DNA from: Chloroflexota bacterium
GTDB taxonomy: Bacteria > Chloroflexota > Dehalococcoidia > SZUA-161 > SpSt-899
DNA length: 5,309 nt
NCBI GenBank assembly: GCA_018725425.1
Contig: QLUL01000095.1
Span: 1 to 5,309 of the forward strand
Direction of reading: 5' to 3'
Of the stretch, positions 5,065 to 5,309 are shown piece by piece. Position 1 is the first letter of the stretch, and every line of letters starts with the position of its first letter. Below the pieces are notes generated by a model. The model saw only the letters and a program-made list of their open reading frames with translations. It did not search any database and was not told where the DNA came from. A program made the translations under genes and the position numbers.

Positions 5065-5309
5065 ATGGTGAAACTCGGACGTCTTCTTACCGCTATGGTG
5101 ACCCCCTTCGATGATAGGGGTGAGGTTGACTACAAACAGGCAAAAAAGCTGGCACTGGCGCTCCTGAAGTCGGGGAGCGATGGGGTGGTGGTTTCGGGCA
5201 CTACGGGGGAGTCCCCTGCCTTGAGCCGGGATGAGAAGTTGTGCCTCTTCGCCGAGGTGAAATCGGCAGTGGGGAGGTGGGGGGTGGTGGTCGCCAACAC
5301 GGGTAGCTA
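5065..5309 (+). CDS. dapA: 4-hydroxy-tetrahydrodipicolinate synthase, 5' part
   Basis: DapA condenses aspartate semialdehyde with pyruvate through a lysine Schiff base, the first committed step to diaminopimelate. The frame is open from ATG 5065 to the right edge, giving 81 residues of about 290, so the catalytic tyrosine and lysine lie outside. The visible part matches the N-terminal half of the TIM barrel: GRLLTAMVTPFDDRGEVD (5-22), then SGTTGESPALSRDEK (44-58), whose GTTGES loop contributes the pyruvate-site threonine, and VVVANTGS (74-81). The last block normally reads like AGTGS/AGTGA; here Asn78 replaces the first glycine. The start could also be the adjacent GTG 5068; AAGGA at 5049-5053, overlapping the asd stop, is the best Shine-Dalgarno candidate, though 11 nt away. 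It directly follows asd, whose product is its substrate. Confidence 0.95.
   Translation, partial: MVKLGRLLTAMVTPFDDRGEVDYKQAKKLALALLKSGSDGVVVSGTTGESPALSRDEKLCLFAEVKSAVGRWGVVVANTGS

Noticed and set aside
5271..5290. Second G-quadruplex in dapA
   Set aside because: Only two G-runs have three or more bases; the others are GG pairs, so at best a weak two-tetrad form is possible.

Overview
This window looks like a bacterial chromosome segment of moderately high G+C (mid-to-high fifties percent by eye). It carries a compact, all-plus-strand housekeeping cluster: the end of an unidentified gene, rpsO (ribosomal protein S15), pnp (polynucleotide phosphorylase), dapB (4-hydroxy-tetrahydrodipicolinate reductase), asd (aspartate-semialdehyde dehydrogenase) and the beginning of dapA (4-hydroxy-tetrahydrodipicolinate synthase). 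Gene order and protein flavour (Asd with an NPNCSTIQ active site, pnp linked to asd and dapA as in Firmicutes) suggest a Gram-positive-like or Chloroflexota-type bacterium. That placement is an impression from sequence reading, not a search result.

Layout. Positions 1-311 hold the C-terminal end of a protein I cannot identify. Positions 312-526 are a spacer with a large nested inverted repeat, degenerate 7-bp tandem repeats and a near-consensus extended -10 promoter that fixes the rpsO start at 527. rpsO (527-787) is followed by an 87-nt spacer with an 11-bp perfect inverted repeat and a (CTAG)4 palindrome. pnp (875-3130) is followed after 9 nt by dapB (3140-3946, TTG start with a strong Shine-Dalgarno). 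The dapB stop lies inside a GGGTAAT heptamer repeat. A structured spacer (to 4036) leads to asd (4037-5050), and 14 nt later dapA starts (5065) and runs off the window.

Function. rpsO and pnp are the classic translation / RNA-decay pair. asd, dapA and dapB encode consecutive steps from aspartyl phosphate towards diaminopimelate and lysine: Asd makes aspartate semialdehyde, DapA condenses it with pyruvate, DapB reduces the product. The whole set could be read from the promoter at 477-505, although the 90-nt dapB-asd spacer may add its own control.

The genes are ordinary. The unusual material is in the spacers: three of the four longest non-coding stretches carry degenerate heptanucleotide repeats and/or long inverted repeats. 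I see no evidence for a new enzymatic system, phage, CRISPR array or mobile element with a transposase.
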